Assembly: GCA_947646735.1 (NCBI GenBank)
Contig: CANTFK010000990.1
Span: 620,001 to 684,000 of the forward strand
From: Peronospora farinosa
Taxonomy: Eukaryota; Oomycota; Peronosporomycetes; Peronosporales; Peronosporaceae
Reading direction: 5' to 3'
DNA length: 64,000 nucleotides
Within the stretch, counting starts at the first letter, position 1. Each line of letters begins with the position of its first letter. Positions 1-10,983 of the stretch are shown piece after piece. The position numbers and the translations under genes are program-made. The notes under the pieces were generated by a model. That model did not search any database. It was given only the letters and a program-made list of their open reading frames with translations, and had not been told where the DNA came from.

Positions 1-708
1 GGACGCACGAAGCACGTTGGAGGCCACTATACCACTGGGTAGTACCAGACGGCGTGACTGTGACCCCCGCCGGTGGCGATATAGCGTACAGCGACAGTAT
101 CGCCGGGCAAGGGAACAAGCCAACGAATTATTGCGATCAGCAATGGAATGTCGAGCCAAGATCCACAATGAAGAGGTGGCGGATAGCAAGATTGAGGCAG
201 AATCTCAGGTGTGGTTGTATCTAGACCGGGACAAGGAAGGCTATGCCCGAAAATTGGCCCACCTATGGCATGGGCCATTCCGAGTACGGGAAATGGTGGG
301 GGACCATGCAGCTCGCCTGGATATCAGTGGGACAGCTTATCGCATTTACCCGTTAATGCACCTTTCGAAGTTGAAGCTAGTCCGTCAATATTCCGACAGA
401 CCGAATACGGTGTTGGTGGTGGACGAAACAGGATGGGTGGATTTCACGAAGCCCTGTTACCAGAGGATAGTTGGGATGCAGAATTGGAAGACAATGAGTA
501 TGAAGTGGAGATGATTCTTGAAAAGCGCATGGGAAGGAAAACTCGGTATGTTCGTATTCAATGTGAATACCTGGTGCAGTGGAAAGGATACTCCGATCCG
601 TCGTGGCTAGACGAGGTGGACCATAATTGCGGTGGACTACTTGAGGACTACGAGCGCAGGCAACTCACTCGGAATCGTTTCGAGGTGATGCAGAGCCATG
701 AGGAGTAG
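1..708 (+). pseudogene. Gypsy (chromovirus) pol C-terminus: integrase tail and chromodomain
   Basis: The 5' part of this fragment (frame from 17) reads as the C-terminal tail of a Ty3/Gypsy integrase, with a basic N-terminal stretch, the GPFRVREMV motif and the HLSKLKL motif that usually end the integrase core. A second frame (to 708) gives a chromodomain, with EYLVQWKGYSDPSWL as its core. The two parts lie in different frames, so at least one frameshift near 475-510 broke the gene. The start is cut by the window edge, so RT, RNase H and the DDE core cannot be judged. The frame ends at a stop followed directly by a G-rich tract (710-720), which fits a polypurine tract before a 3' LTR. The sequence is not closely related to the other Gypsy families in the window. 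Confidence 0.75.
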
Positions 709-957
709 AGGGGGGGGGGGTTCATCTTAGGAAGGCCAAGATGATGCAAGAAGGAGGTGGTATCTGTTGTATGCACAGAAATTGGTCCAGTTATGTATTC
801 GAGAAGTGAAGCAGAGCAAGAAGAGTAAAGTGTACAATACATTGAGGGACCACCTAAAATATGGCATCAAGGAGGAAGATCGAGAATGTGCTATGGATTT
901 CGAGGTGGGATGGCATTATCAGCTTATGATGGATACACTTAAGGCTAGTGATAACAC
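709..957. other. 3' flank of the Gypsy fragment, poly-G tract
   Basis: A run of about ten G follows the chromodomain stop and could be a polypurine tract. An open frame begins at 767 (+), but its product resembles nothing I know and it overlaps minus-strand gag-like sequence further on. I see no convincing gene here. A second G run occurs at about 1555-1566. Confidence 0.3.
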
Positions 958-3076
958 TCAGGCGTTGTTGGGCGGAAAAAACTTGCCATGGAGACGGGAA
1001 ACCCCGAAAGCGGGATACTCGTGGATGTTCTTGTGGAAAAAAATTATGCGCCAAGGTTCGGCATCATCCACTACCTGCAACGCCTCCATCAGCCCCAGTT
1101 GAGAACTCTCCTGGTTGACCCTTGGGGTCCAGAAAGACAGTTGACGTGTGGGGGTAACTGGCTGGAAGAAGGGGTCCAGCAGGATGTCCAAGTCACAGTG
1201 ACCTGCTACCATCCCTTGCAGGACCTTCTTCAGCACTCCCATCCAAGCCTGCGTCACCTTAGCCCGTCGTTTCTTCCTGGCATTATAAATTCGGGAGATG
1301 TACGCACTGCTGGCACGAAGAGCTATGGAAAAAGGAAGACGGTGCCGGTCTCCCACAGACTCTGGCGCGATGCGTCTACGTAGGCATCGTGGAGCTCCAC
1401 CAGTCCAACAAACCAGCCGTTTACGGCGAATGAGAGAGGATATTCAGACACCGTCTGCTTCTCCCATGGGCGCGAGTCCATCAACAGCCGGAGCTAAGAT
1501 TCCGTTACGAGACCATTAGTCTCGCCCAGGCGGTCCTTGGATCTTTTGTCTGAAGGGGGGGGGGGGCGGACCCATCCACGAATCCGGAAGGGTCACACGA
1601 GACCACAGGTCTTTCACGCTTGATTGCGTAATCGCAAGGGGACCGACCATAAAGACGGGCCATGGGGCAACGTCTTTGGTCTTGAACACACTTGGATGGG
1701 CGTATCCCGGAATGAATAGGCCCTAGGCGCTGGAACCAGCAGGACCTTTGGATGCTGGCACCCCTTAATCATCAGAGTCGAGACTCTCAGTATAGAACTC
1801 GGAATGACCAAAAAGCTGAATGAACAGGTCGGAATGAAGCGTAGGTGTTTTTTTCGAGTTGGAGGAAGCAACAGGTGACGCCTGTACTTTGGGAGGAGGC
1901 TTGGACGTTGATTTCCTAGTGGACCCCGCCGGTTTAGGAAGAGGCTTGGACGTTGGTTTCCCAGTAGACCCGCCGGTTTAGGAAGAGGCTTGGATTTTGG
2001 TTATCCAGTGGACCTTGCCAGTTTGGGAGGAGGACTGGACTTTGGTTTCCCAGTGGACCCCGCCGGTTTGGACTCCATTGATTTGGGAGAGGACCGGACT
2101 TGGGTGTCCCAGTAGATCCCACGGACGTCGAAGAAGGGGCGGATGTAGGTTTTCGAGACAAGTCTACCACCTCTGGAGCGGGTTTTTCCACAAAAGCCAC
2201 CGGGCTATAACGACGACGAGAGGCACGTGACCGAGCCATCGCAGCTAGTAGAGACTCATCGCTGCTGCTGGACTCGTCTTCAGGGGAACTTGGGGCACGG
2301 GTAGTCCGACGCTTCTTCGATGTGGAAGGGGCTGGAACTTCGGCATCAGGCGACCGAGATCTTTTAGCCCTTAAAGGTCCTGGGAACTTAGTCCTAGGCG
2401 AGGCAGATCTAGCCGCGGCGCTCCGAGCTACGATCAGCTAATTCCAGAGTTGGTCCCGTTGACAGGCGACTTGCTTCACGAGAGCTTTAGAGCGGGCCAG
2501 CTCATCTCGAAGTAGTGATACTTGAGATACTTTGGACCGAAGATCGGCCGTGGTGTTATCCAACTTGGCCTCCAGTTCTTCAATCTATAGTGTGAAGCTC
2601 TTCACAGTGGCCTCATACTGACCCCTCCAGTACCGAATCTTGGACCGAGACGCTTTAACCTCAAGGCGATAATCCTTCAGGGTGGCGAGCGCATCTCAGT
2701 ACTCCGCAATAGTTAGCTGGTCGGTTTCGTGGTCGCGGACGAGATTCCGAATTCGAGCCTCGATCCGGGGAAAATCAACTTTTTTAAATCGAATGACCTC
2801 GTCCACGCGGCTCTGCAAGGCTTAGGCCCGGCGATGCTCAGCCTGATAGGCCTGCTGGAGGGTCCTATGATTTTTAGCGAGGGTCTTCATAACTTGCGCT
2901 CGTTCCATCACCAGCTGGATCGCTTCCCACGCCCGGGTGACACTCGCATAGTCGGGAGGCTCCCCGACGAGGTCTACAGTCGGAATAACCAAGGCAGGGT
3001 CAGGTCCAGGCAGTGGAGGGACAGACCAACGGCCAGGTGATGGGGGTTCGTCAGAGAAATTATTGGAAGAGTTCAC
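958..3076 (-). pseudogene. Decayed gag-like ORF of an LTR retroelement
   Basis: Read on the minus strand from 3076, a single frame runs to about 1934, interrupted only by isolated stop codons. It holds a proline-rich start, a long heptad-like coiled coil (about 2880-2450), a Ser/Arg-rich stretch (about 2400-2230) and short repeats around the motif GPLGNQ. The frame then shifts, and a conserved-looking C-terminal block appears at 1440-958 (for example MVAGHCDLDILLDPFFQP) in another frame. This order resembles the large gag-like proteins of some oomycete LTR elements, but I recognised no zinc knuckle or protease, so the family is inferred. In-frame stops occur at about 2820, 2695, 2585 and 2438. 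It is a pseudogene, not a host gene. Confidence 0.5.
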
Positions 3077-3412
3077 TGGTGAATAAAAGGTGGGTGAGTT
3101 GGTGAATACGGAGGATCGTCAAGCACATGGACACCTACTTATATGTCGAGGAGACAGGACAAGGATGCACGGGGTCTTGCCGCAATTCGGAAGACCAGCG
3201 CGCAGGGGAAAGCTGTGGAGAAGTGCCAGAGAAATGGGGGGGCCCTTCGTAGTTATTATAATTACTGGCGTGAAAGATCTCGGTCACTCTCTTGAATGAG
3301 TGACAGGGAGTGACCAGGGCCCCGAACTGGTCCAAGGTCCCGAGTTCGGAGAAGGTACTAGGATGTCCTACACTACAGACCAAAGGACCAGTGCTGCTAG
3401 GGCAGCTTAGGT
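3077..3412. other. No recognisable gene
   Basis: Lies between the gag-like pseudogene and the minisatellite. The short open frames on both strands look non-coding. It may be leader or LTR sequence of the element to its left. Confidence 0.3.
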
Positions 3413-3668
3413 TGACTCCAGGTGACAGGTGGACCCCAGGCGACAGGTGGACCCGTGTGACAGGTGGACCCCAGACAACAGGTGGATCCTAGGTGCCAGG
3501 TGGACCCCAGGCGACAGGTGAACCCCAGGTGACAGGTGGACCCAGGCGACAGGTGGACCCAGGTGACCGGTGGACCTAGGTGACCGGTGGACCTAGGCGA
3601 CCGGTGGACCCCAGGTGAAAGGTGGACCCCCGACAACAGGTGGACCGTAGGTGACAGGTGGACCCCAA
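3413..3668. repeat. Minisatellite, about 14 copies of an 18-bp unit
   Basis: Tandem, slightly variable copies of the unit CAGGTGACAGGTGGACCC (17-19 bp each) fill this stretch. Variants include GCGACAGGTGGACCC and GTGACCGGTGGACCT. The repeat leaves long stop-poor frames on both strands, which are artefacts of the repetition. Confidence 0.9.
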
Positions 3669-4384
3669 GTTATAGAAGGTACAAGGCTTCCTTAAAGTGC
3701 AGATCCGGTACAAGTCCCATGCCCTAAAAGAGCCAGTGGTTCTTCCACAAGTTGATACGTGGTACCATCCAGAGCGAAGGGTTAGGGTTTGGCAAGAAAA
3801 GCATACAGAGAATAAGATAAATAAACACTCGAATTTGCATTACACGTGGCAGCTTTAAGCGCCCCTTCTAAGATTCTCCGTCGCTTCACCTCTTCCGGGC
3901 GGGATACCCTTTGGCCCCCCGACGTCAGCAGGTGTTAGACGGCTCAAGATACGCAAGTTGAACCTCAGGATAGTTGGCCTGAGGTGTCAAGTAAGTGTCA
4001 AGACTCTACGACACGCTACAGGAAGCGGTTTCCTTACGGGGAAGAGCACAAAGGGGTCCAAGGACCAAGAACAGTCAGCCACCAAAGGGGTACCTAGTAC
4101 CAGGTGCATCGCTCTCGACTAAGTCGATTGAGACCAAGAAACCCGGTCCCAAGTGAAGTATATCCACTCGGGGACCACCAAGTCCAAGTCTTATACAAAG
4201 ACCAAGTCTTTAAGTCTTCTGCGTCAACCGAGGAGCAAGACCAGCCAAGCCGACGGGTACACAAGGTGAGACCCAAGGTTAACACGACACGGTATCGGGG
4301 TACCCCCTCCGTAAGTCGACAGTCCGGCGCTGTGTGTGTTTGTGGATCTCCTACGTTGTTTGAGAATCCACTTCACCACACAAT
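3669..4384. other. Unassigned sequence left of the Gypsy-C gag
   Basis: No protein family is recognisable. A 101-codon plus-strand frame at 4104-4409 looks like chance. Similarity to the Gypsy-A gag region of 46.7 kb starts only at about 4385. Confidence 0.3.
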
Positions 4385-5012
4385 GATAGTCCTCAACTCA
4401 TGGACATAGTCCGATGATTTTTTCTAACCCTGTCGGGTAGCTAAGAAGCGTGAGCGCACACGATAATCCTGATAAGGGGGTGCAAACACGAAAGGGAATT
4501 AATTTTTAAGCATATCCCACGTGGAAAATGAAGCAATTACAGAGACATCGCTCGTCAGAGCCCATTTTCTAGCTCTTCCACCGAGCTTAGAAATTGCCAG
4601 TAAAACTAGTTGCTTACCTGACACAAGCAAGGCGACATCCATTGCCATTTCAGCATCTTGGACCTAGAGATGAATTATTTCTACTTCCTTCCCCTCAAAG
4701 GTTTAAAGCTTAGGACGAGTGGGCGAGCCGTTGGCTTTGCATCGGGCACATGTATTGCGTTGGCGCAGCTGACGCTGCCTGGACTCGGACCTTCCCGAGT
4801 AGCGTTGCTTCGTAGCGCATGAAGGCCTCAAGTGAAGCTTTGAAAACCTCCAGGCCTTGGGTGAAAGAACCTTGATTGGATCGGGCCCAACGAACGCAGA
4901 TAATTTAACTAGTGCGAGTCGTTGCGCCTCAGAGAGATGATTTTGACTCTCCATCCTCACAAAGGGTCAGTCTAGAGACTCAGGCGTAGGATTGACACGA
5001 AGTTCTACTAAG
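4385..5012 (-). pseudogene. Gypsy-C gag fragment (Gypsy-A family)
   Basis: The minus strand is homologous to the start of the Gypsy-A gag at 46.65-47.26 kb. The N-terminus begins MESQNHLSEAQRLAL, compared with MENQNYLSEAQRLAF in Gypsy-A. Further downstream the frame is lost within about 60 codons by indels, while nucleotide similarity continues to about 4385. Only the first part of gag and the 5' LTR remain; protease and pol are absent. It is a truncated, dead copy. Confidence 0.8.
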
Positions 5013-5631
5013 TGTAGCAGAGCTACACAGCTCTTCAGTCAGAGAAAGACTTTGAAGGCTAAATGCCTGTTAGTTCTATAGAACAAATAAAGTTACGGCT
5101 TAAAGCCACTTAGTTCTAAGGAACTAATCAAACGACTACGAAGTCTACCCGTTCTACGGAACTGGGAGGACCTTAGTCTACAAGCAATAAGCTTAAGGGT
5201 TCTGACAAGCAGAGTGCAAGAACAAGCTAACAGCTTAAAGGTTCGAGGAACCAACTCACGAAGTGCACAAGAGAAACAAGCCAATACCGGCTTTATCTCT
5301 ACGACTCAAAATGAGAACTGATTTTATTTATGCATTAAGATTTAGTCTACTCTAAGTACCCTACCCTGCAAATATAATAATTATAATATGCCATTGCTTG
5401 TATCTGGATATGGAATCATTCAATCATCAGTGTATGTTGTAATTAGTACTACTGTATCAATTATGAAATTGATACCGATAGTATAAATTATTACTGATAC
5501 CTTATAATATCACTCATCTATAATACCCCTTTTTAATAAGGATCGGTATTAAACATACATTACATGCAATATAGAGCTTCAAACGTAATGCACTTCGGTA
5601 GGATGTTACAACCGTCGTGTAACCCCTCACA
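5013..5631 (-). repeat. 5' LTR of Gypsy-C (Gypsy-A family)
   Basis: Matches the complete LTR at 40113-40741 along its length (both contain spaced GTTCT/AGAAC palindromes and a shared distal block containing ACCGTCGTGTAACCCC). On the minus strand it starts TGTGAGGGGTTACACGACGG, a decayed form of TGTAACGGGGTTACACGACG, and ends in CTACA next to the gag leader. No partner 3' LTR of this copy is visible in the window. Confidence 0.8.
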
Positions 5632-6389
5632 AGATGTGTCTTATGTATGTCCGCAAAATCTGGTACATGTATATCATGGGTGGGTACTTACGGGCAAGAG
5701 GGTTGGGTAGCACAAATTTCCAAATCTGAGTCTGAGTACGTGGTCTAGTTGCATGTACAGTGACTAAACGATTTAATAAGCTAAAGCTGATCGGATTATC
5801 GTTCGGGAAATAAAATTTGCACCATCTTTTTTTAATAATTTGCACCCCCTGTATACTTTTCATATGTTTTTGTGTTGTTACCCCGATGTAACAAATAAGC
5901 AAAGCTGATAGCCAGGCCAGCCAGGAGCAAACATCCGAAAGATCAAGGAGAATGAACCTAAGTCGTATGATTGACCTTGCATAAGATGAGACTTTGTTGG
6001 TTGGTCGCTTTAGCTTTGCAGACGGTATTTATTCAGATTGACTCCTGTACTACGATGCAATGACGTTGTGCTCATATCGTCAGGTATGTCATCTATAAAG
6101 CAAAATGCATCCATAGTCAGTAGTGTTGTGATGTCACTTTGCAATCTTTTTTGATTGAAGCGCGAGCGGAGGGACGTAGGGACCATAGAATGCGAAGCGT
6201 AGGAAACTTTCGTTTTTGTTGAAAAATTGAAAAATTGACTGATTTGTCGTAGCTTACTGCCTACTACATCATTTATACGCGGGACCACATATAAATCATG
6301 ACTAATTTTAATCAACCTACTCGTCTAATTAATTCTGAGTGATTACAGCAGGAGCTATAACGTAAAAACTAATCCTTGAAATTCGGATT
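5632..6389. other. Unassigned; probably 3' end/LTR of Copia-2
   Basis: AT-rich sequence lying just beyond the Copia-2 RNase H end on the minus strand, where its 3' LTR is expected. A G-rich stretch (minus-strand TTGAGGGGGCG at about 6405) could be the polypurine tract. A 101-codon minus frame (6010-6315) has no recognised domain. No partner LTR was found to fix the borders. Confidence 0.35.
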
Positions 6390-6569
6390 GTACACGTAAA
6401 CCTCAATACGCCCCCTCAATCCGAACACGCATGGATGCCGAGCGCCGTCGTCAATTCCTTGTGGCGCGGTCCTATCATTGCTTTCTTCAGAATGTCCGCG
6501 AGCATGATGGAAGTCTCACAGTACTCAAGCTCCACTTCACCACGCTTACCCTAATCACGGATGTAATGG
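6390..6569 (-). pseudogene. Copia-2 RNase H C-terminus
   Basis: On the minus strand the translation contains YHYIRD, then GEVELEYCETSIMLADILKK, the standard C-terminal end of Copia RNase H, closing with a stop after HACSD. It carries one in-frame stop. It is the continuation of the Copia-2 RT/RNase H fragment now at 13587-14421 on the other strand. Gypsy-B inserted between these two parts, and an inversion then separated them. Confidence 0.75.
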
Positions 6570-6574
6570 TATGA
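6570..6574. repeat. Target-site duplication of Gypsy-B, left copy
   Basis: The pentamer TATGA directly abuts the 3' LTR of Gypsy-B. Its reverse complement TCATA abuts the 5' LTR at 14417-14421, as expected if one insertion was later split by an inversion. Confidence 0.8.
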
Positions 6575-6894
6575 TGTAACGGGCTAAGGACCCGTTACCG
6601 TCTTACACTAAAAGGGCGTTGAGGAAGCGCTCTTAATTAACTCGTAAATATAACTCTGTTTTATTTTTGTTTTAGTTTTGATTCGCAGTAAGTGCGAATA
6701 TGTTCCCTAGCTCATGGGAACCACTCAAATATGGAAGTCAATTTATTATTGGCTAATTATTGGGTCTGGCACCCCAATAATAAACCAATAATAAATTGAC
6801 GCGCAGTATCCGCTAATCGGATACTGCCCTATGCCTACTTATGTAATTATGTATTAATCCTATAACTACTTATGTAATAGGTAGACCCATTACA
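6575..6894 (-). repeat. Gypsy-B 3' LTR (320 bp)
   Basis: On the minus strand it begins TGTAATGGGTCTACC and ends CTTAGCCCGTTACA, so it has TG...CA ends. It is the same length as the LTR at 14422-14741, with three substitutions counted by eye. It holds a 60-bp near-perfect palindrome at 6739-6798 and a shorter one (CAGTATCCGATTAGCGGATACTG). Confidence 0.93.
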
Positions 6895-6908
6895 TCATCC
6901 CCCTCTTT
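6895..6908 (-). promoter_or_regulatory. Polypurine tract of Gypsy-B
   Basis: The minus-strand sequence AAAGAGGGGGATGA directly precedes the 3' LTR. This is the expected place and composition for the plus-strand primer of reverse transcription. Confidence 0.75.
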
Positions 6909-7006
6909 AAGTTACGCTTACCTCAACGTAAGCGCGAATCGCAGAATGTTTCTTCTCGACCAACGGCGTAACTCCGAACCTGCTCAGTTAGACTTGACTG
7001 AGCAGC

Positions 7007-8412
7007 ATGGACACTAGGCGCCCACGAAACAATGTCTCTGACAGCCAGAACTGGGAACACCAAGCGACAATCCGTAGAGAGCAGGCGCCGCAGATCATGG
7101 ATGGGGACTTGAAACCGTGGCGCTTGTATGGTCTTGAAGGTGCTGTCGAACCCGAGCCACTCGAGGTCATGAAGGACCTTTTCACGCGATACCGTACAGT
7201 GAGAGGCAAGGCGACGAACAACGCATATACCGACGATGCGTTGCAGAGGTCTTGTTGTGCCTTCATCAGGCGCTGGAACGCGAGCCGACGTGAAGGAACG
7301 TCCTTCACGTCCTGGTTAGACGGTCGCGAGGGAACGCGTGATAGACACGCTATTAGCGACCTGCGCCGGCGCATCTGTCGTATGACTTGTGACGAGTATC
7401 ACCTTTGTTACGTCCACATTCGTGAATGATGTCCAACGTGCAACGTGGGCAGGTCGCGACCGGTCCGGCAGGATGGGACGACTTAGTGTGTGCGCGAGGC
7501 ATGCCCGACCATATTCGTCCATGGATTGCCCGTTATGAGAGAAGCCTTTCGGAGCTCCAGGTGTCCGAGCTACGGCGAGTGAGAACGCGTCCTTACGATC
7601 TCCGACGGCATTCACGTAGTCGAGATCGTCAACCGTATCATCCATATGCTCCCGAGCCTCGTAATAGGTCTCGGTCTCGGAGTCGCTCGGGAGGTCGTCG
7701 CGGTTTCGTTGCTCGCGAGCATTACGGCTCGTGAGATCGGGGATGGAACCGTCAGCGTTGGTTGCGATCACCGTCTTTCTACGGGACTCGTAGTCCTCGA
7801 CCACGTCCGGTACATCTTGGGACAGCGTACTCGATGGCTCCCATGTATCGTCCGCCGGGGAATATCCCAACCAGCGAACCCTGTAATGTTTCTCGACACG
7901 CTTCTTCATGGGCGCCGAGTAATAACTCGGCGCCTGGGACTTGCGATCCTCGTGATCGACAATCCGGTCGACAATCCAACGTCGCGCACCCGATGCATCG
8001 ACTAATGGAGGAGGAGCATCACGACGGAAGGCCTCTGGCGATGAGCGCCGATTCGCGTAATCGGGCGCCTGTACAGTCGAATGATGAGCTGCGCCTACTC
8101 CGCGCTGAAGCTGAGGAATTGAAGAATGCCCTACTTGATGCTCGCGAGATGGCTGAGAGAGCTCAAGATCGTGCGGATGCTGCGACTGAGGCTGCTGAGC
8201 GGACCCGACGTGAGCAGCTGGTACTGGTTGAGCGCCTACGTCAACATGAGACGACTGCGTTCGGAGGGCCCCAGCAGATCGAGTCTGCACGCGTTCGGGC
8301 AGGACTTGGTCCCGGTCGTCGTCAACGTCGTCGTCAAGGGATGTCGGATTTCGAGCCGGCACAGAAGAGCGGGGAAGATTCGAAGGGAGATCCGCCGGCA
8401 GGTAAGCCTTGA
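7007..8412 (+). other. Antisense open frames in the 3' region of Gypsy-B
   Basis: Opposite to the end of pol lie consecutive plus-strand frames: 7007-7429 (140 codons, ATG), 7426-7734 (overlapping it by ATGA; Arg/Ser-rich with RNRSRSRSRSGG) and 7762-8412 (Glu/Arg-rich, coiled-coil-like). The first lies partly beyond the pol stop at 7316, so it is not merely a shadow of pol. No domain is recognised. The third is largely the antisense of the chromodomain linker and may be a shadow. Some plant Gypsy lineages carry antisense ORFs in this place; whether these are expressed is unknown. Confidence 0.35.
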
Positions 8413-8680
8413 GGCGCCCGACGTAGAACGTCGGGTGCAAACGCATAGATGTAGGTATGTCTAGCGTGTAAGCGTCACCATGCACCTTAACAACCCAAAA
8501 TGGGCCAATATATCTTGGCACTAACTTATTAGCGCCCAAATTCGTCACTGAGGTGTTTGGTAATCCACTTGTTGATAACAATACTCTGTCACCTTCTTGA
8601 AATGTCAACATATTCTTTCGACCTCTTTTGTCTGCATTCTCCTTTTGCTTGTCGACTGCCTCTTGTAATGCATCACGCAC
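7316..8680 (-). pseudogene. Gypsy-B integrase C-terminus and chromodomain
   Basis: A 454-codon frame continues the integrase. It contains GPFWVVKVHGDAYTLD, the RLHPTFYVGRLK motif, a low-complexity linker and then a chromodomain (WIVDRIVDHEDR ... YRVRWLGYSPADDTWEP), which in chromoviruses targets integration to chromatin marks. After the chromodomain an acidic/variable tail of about 150 residues follows to 7316. The frame is joined to the upstream integrase core only through a one-base deletion near 8708 (compare Gypsy-D at about 59.37 kb), so the protein is broken. Confidence 0.85.
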
Positions 8681-9783
8681 AAAACGCGTGATTCCTTGTC
8701 GTAATAGTAAAAATCGGTTACTGCAGCCGAACTTACAGGTGACGTATGTTCTTTTAGAGCAAAATTGGCAACGGAAGACGCGATGGAAAGCATCGCGTCA
8801 GGAGTCGATATGCCGTTGGCCACAAAATTACCAGTAGTAGGTGCATTGGCAGCAACCTTATGCGCATCGTAATCACTCAGCAATAGTTTCGGCGCAATTC
8901 CATCCGTAGATACTCCCCCACCAAGCTTGGAGACAGGGTGGTCTGAAGCTGAGAGAGCAAGCAGCGCCGGAACGCGAGGATGCCTCGCGTTGTTAACGAA
9001 AAAGGGCGTCAACCCGGTTGACGCGTGGACAGCATTGTTGATTGCAAACTCTGCAAGTGGGAGAAATGAACTCCATGATGAGAACGATGTTGCAAAACTG
9101 CGCAAGACATCTTCGAGCACTCTGTTTACGCGCTCCGTTTGCCCATCCGTCTCTGGATGGGCCGCCGTAGACATAAGAAACCGCGTGCCTAATAGCTGGA
9201 ATAATTCGGCCCAGAAAGCCGAAGTGAAACGCGGGTCACGGTCCGAAACAATAGATTCTGGCAAGCCGTGATGCCTAAAGATAAGATCAATGAAGATCTT
9301 CGCTGTAGTCTCCGCCGTAATGTTGGCGGAGACCGGAGCAAAATGCACCATTTTGCTGAATCGATCCACTAGAACCAATACGCCCGTGCGTTTCTGTTCA
9401 TCCGGTGGAAGGCCAAAGATAAAATCCATGCTGACCGAGCGACCAGGCTTCCGTAGCAATCGGAAGCGGACGCAATGGGGCTTGTGAAGACGGCGCAGGC
9501 TTCACACGCTGACAGGTTTCACAGGAGCGCACCCATTTCTGGATGTATTTATACATTCGCGGCCAGAAAAATACGCGAGAAATAGCTGCTAACGTCTTTT
9601 CGCGACCCAGGTGTCCGCCAGCTGGGCTGTCGTGAAATTAATGAACCAATCGGGCTCGAAGGTCGTCATCAGCAGGGATGACGACACGCGGGGAATCAAA
9701 GACGTCCATCGTGTACGTCATCAACGGACCGTCAAGCGCGTAACGCTTGATGTTGTCGCGTGTTGGTTTCGTCAACTTCGCGA
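8605..9783 (-). pseudogene. Gypsy-B integrase core
   Basis: The minus strand carries the integrase zinc-binding region (downstream of 9783) and the DDE core. The three acidic residues are visible in VSMDFIFGLP, IVSDRDPRFTS and GQTERVNRVLED. Compared with Gypsy-D it has a nonsense codon at about 9642 (GAA to TAA), a one-base insertion near 9448 and a one-base deletion near 8708. The first integrase residues join Copia-1 at about 9783: ATNYVA comes from Copia, and KLTKPTRDNIKRYALDG from Gypsy. Confidence 0.88.
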
Positions 9784-10983
9784 CATAATTAGTTGCAGGC
9801 CATCGAACGCTTGGTTGCTCCACTTGTGCCATAGGGGGTGCGCGTCAATCGTTTTTCTCTTCCCTTCCCCTTCTTCTTCTTGTCGTCGTCGCAAAAGTTC
9901 CCGTGAGCGATCCGCGCGCCACCTCGGGAATTTTATCATGGTCTTCTGGTTGTGTATTTTGCGTGTCGGGAAACGTCTGATTATTTTTGACGTATTGCGT
10001 CACCATGACGATGTTTTCCTTGTGAATAAAGACATGGTAACCCTTAGTCTCGTCGCTGCGCCCCACGATCGTTCCAACTTGCGCTCGATGTGCGAGCGAA
10101 TTCTTCTTTGGGTCGCGATACACCGTGCTTGTTAATCCAAACACAACGATGTCGCGCAATCGGGGGCTTGATTCGTCAGCACCTAGATTGGAGACGCACG
10201 GTTGATGTTCGAGCTTGTAGGACTGCGATTCAGGATGTACGTCGAGTACTCGACAGTATCACCCCAAAAATAAAGCGATAGGTCGATCGCAAATATTATG
10301 GAGCGCGCCATATTTGAAACCGTTCGGTGCATACGCTCAGCCTTACCATTTGACGCTTGATTTCGCGCCTTACTAATTTGTCTCGCCGCGCCGGATGACT
10401 TGCAAAGTAGGTCCACATTCTTGTACTCACCTCCACCGTCAGTTCGAAGGACATGAACCCGGCAATTGAAACGCTTTTCAAAAAACGAAAAGAAGTGCTC
10501 GAGCTTTTTCGCACCTTGGTCCTTGCTACGCGCGAGAAACACGCGGCAGTAATTGCTTTTGTGATCCACAAAGTTGACAAGATACCGATTTCCCATTAGG
10601 TCCTTCGGCGTTATTGGTCCTTTAAGGTCCGAACAGATTACACCACCAATACGATTAATTGGTGAGTGCACCCTGGTGTCCTACTTGGACTGCGAGTTCT
10701 TCGTCTGCTTCGCTTGCGCGCACGTGACACACGTCACCCGTTGATTGTCTGTAAGCCGAATGCCGGAGTTAGACTCGCGAGCCATCCTCTCTATCGTGTC
10801 GTAAGCGAGATGGCCAAAGCGTTGATGAAAGTGCATTAGCGTTCCCACATGCACATCCTCCACATCTTTCTTCTTCGTTGCTTCATCAATCGCGGCCGTG
10901 ACTGTGCCTACCATTTCTTCATTGACTTTCGTGTTTTCCGCCTCAAGGACGAGTACGTTGTTGCACATAGCCACGTCAAACAC
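9784..10983 (-). pseudogene. Copia-1 GAG-pre-integrase and integrase
   Basis: Read from 10983, the HHCC zinc region is visible (HQRFGHLAYDTIERM ... CVTCAQAKQ). The integrase core follows, with acidic residues in ICSDLKGPI, LRTDGGGEYKN and NGKAERMHRT. The integrase-RT linker (10159-9845) contains FGLTSTVYRDPKK and an acidic to basic variable tract. Stops or frameshifts at about 10681, 10183 and 9840 divide it into three frames. The linker ends at the inversion junction. Confidence 0.85.

Larger units (their letters stand above)
6575..9783 (-). mobile_element. Gypsy-B, 3' half (integrase, chromodomain, 3' LTR)
   Basis: This is the 3' 3.2 kb of a Ty3/Gypsy element. Its sequence begins abruptly at about 9783 inside the integrase N-terminal region, where Copia-1 sequence joins it. 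The missing 5' part (LTR, gag, protease, RT, RNase H) lies at 14422-18790 in opposite orientation. Together they make about 7.6 kb. The related Gypsy-D shows the uninterrupted order across this point (near 60.45 kb). Confidence 0.9.

Noticed and set aside
3413..3668. Coding repeat protein on either strand of the minisatellite
   Set aside because: Unit length varies between 17 and 19 bp, so the frame is not kept. It is a simple tandem repeat.
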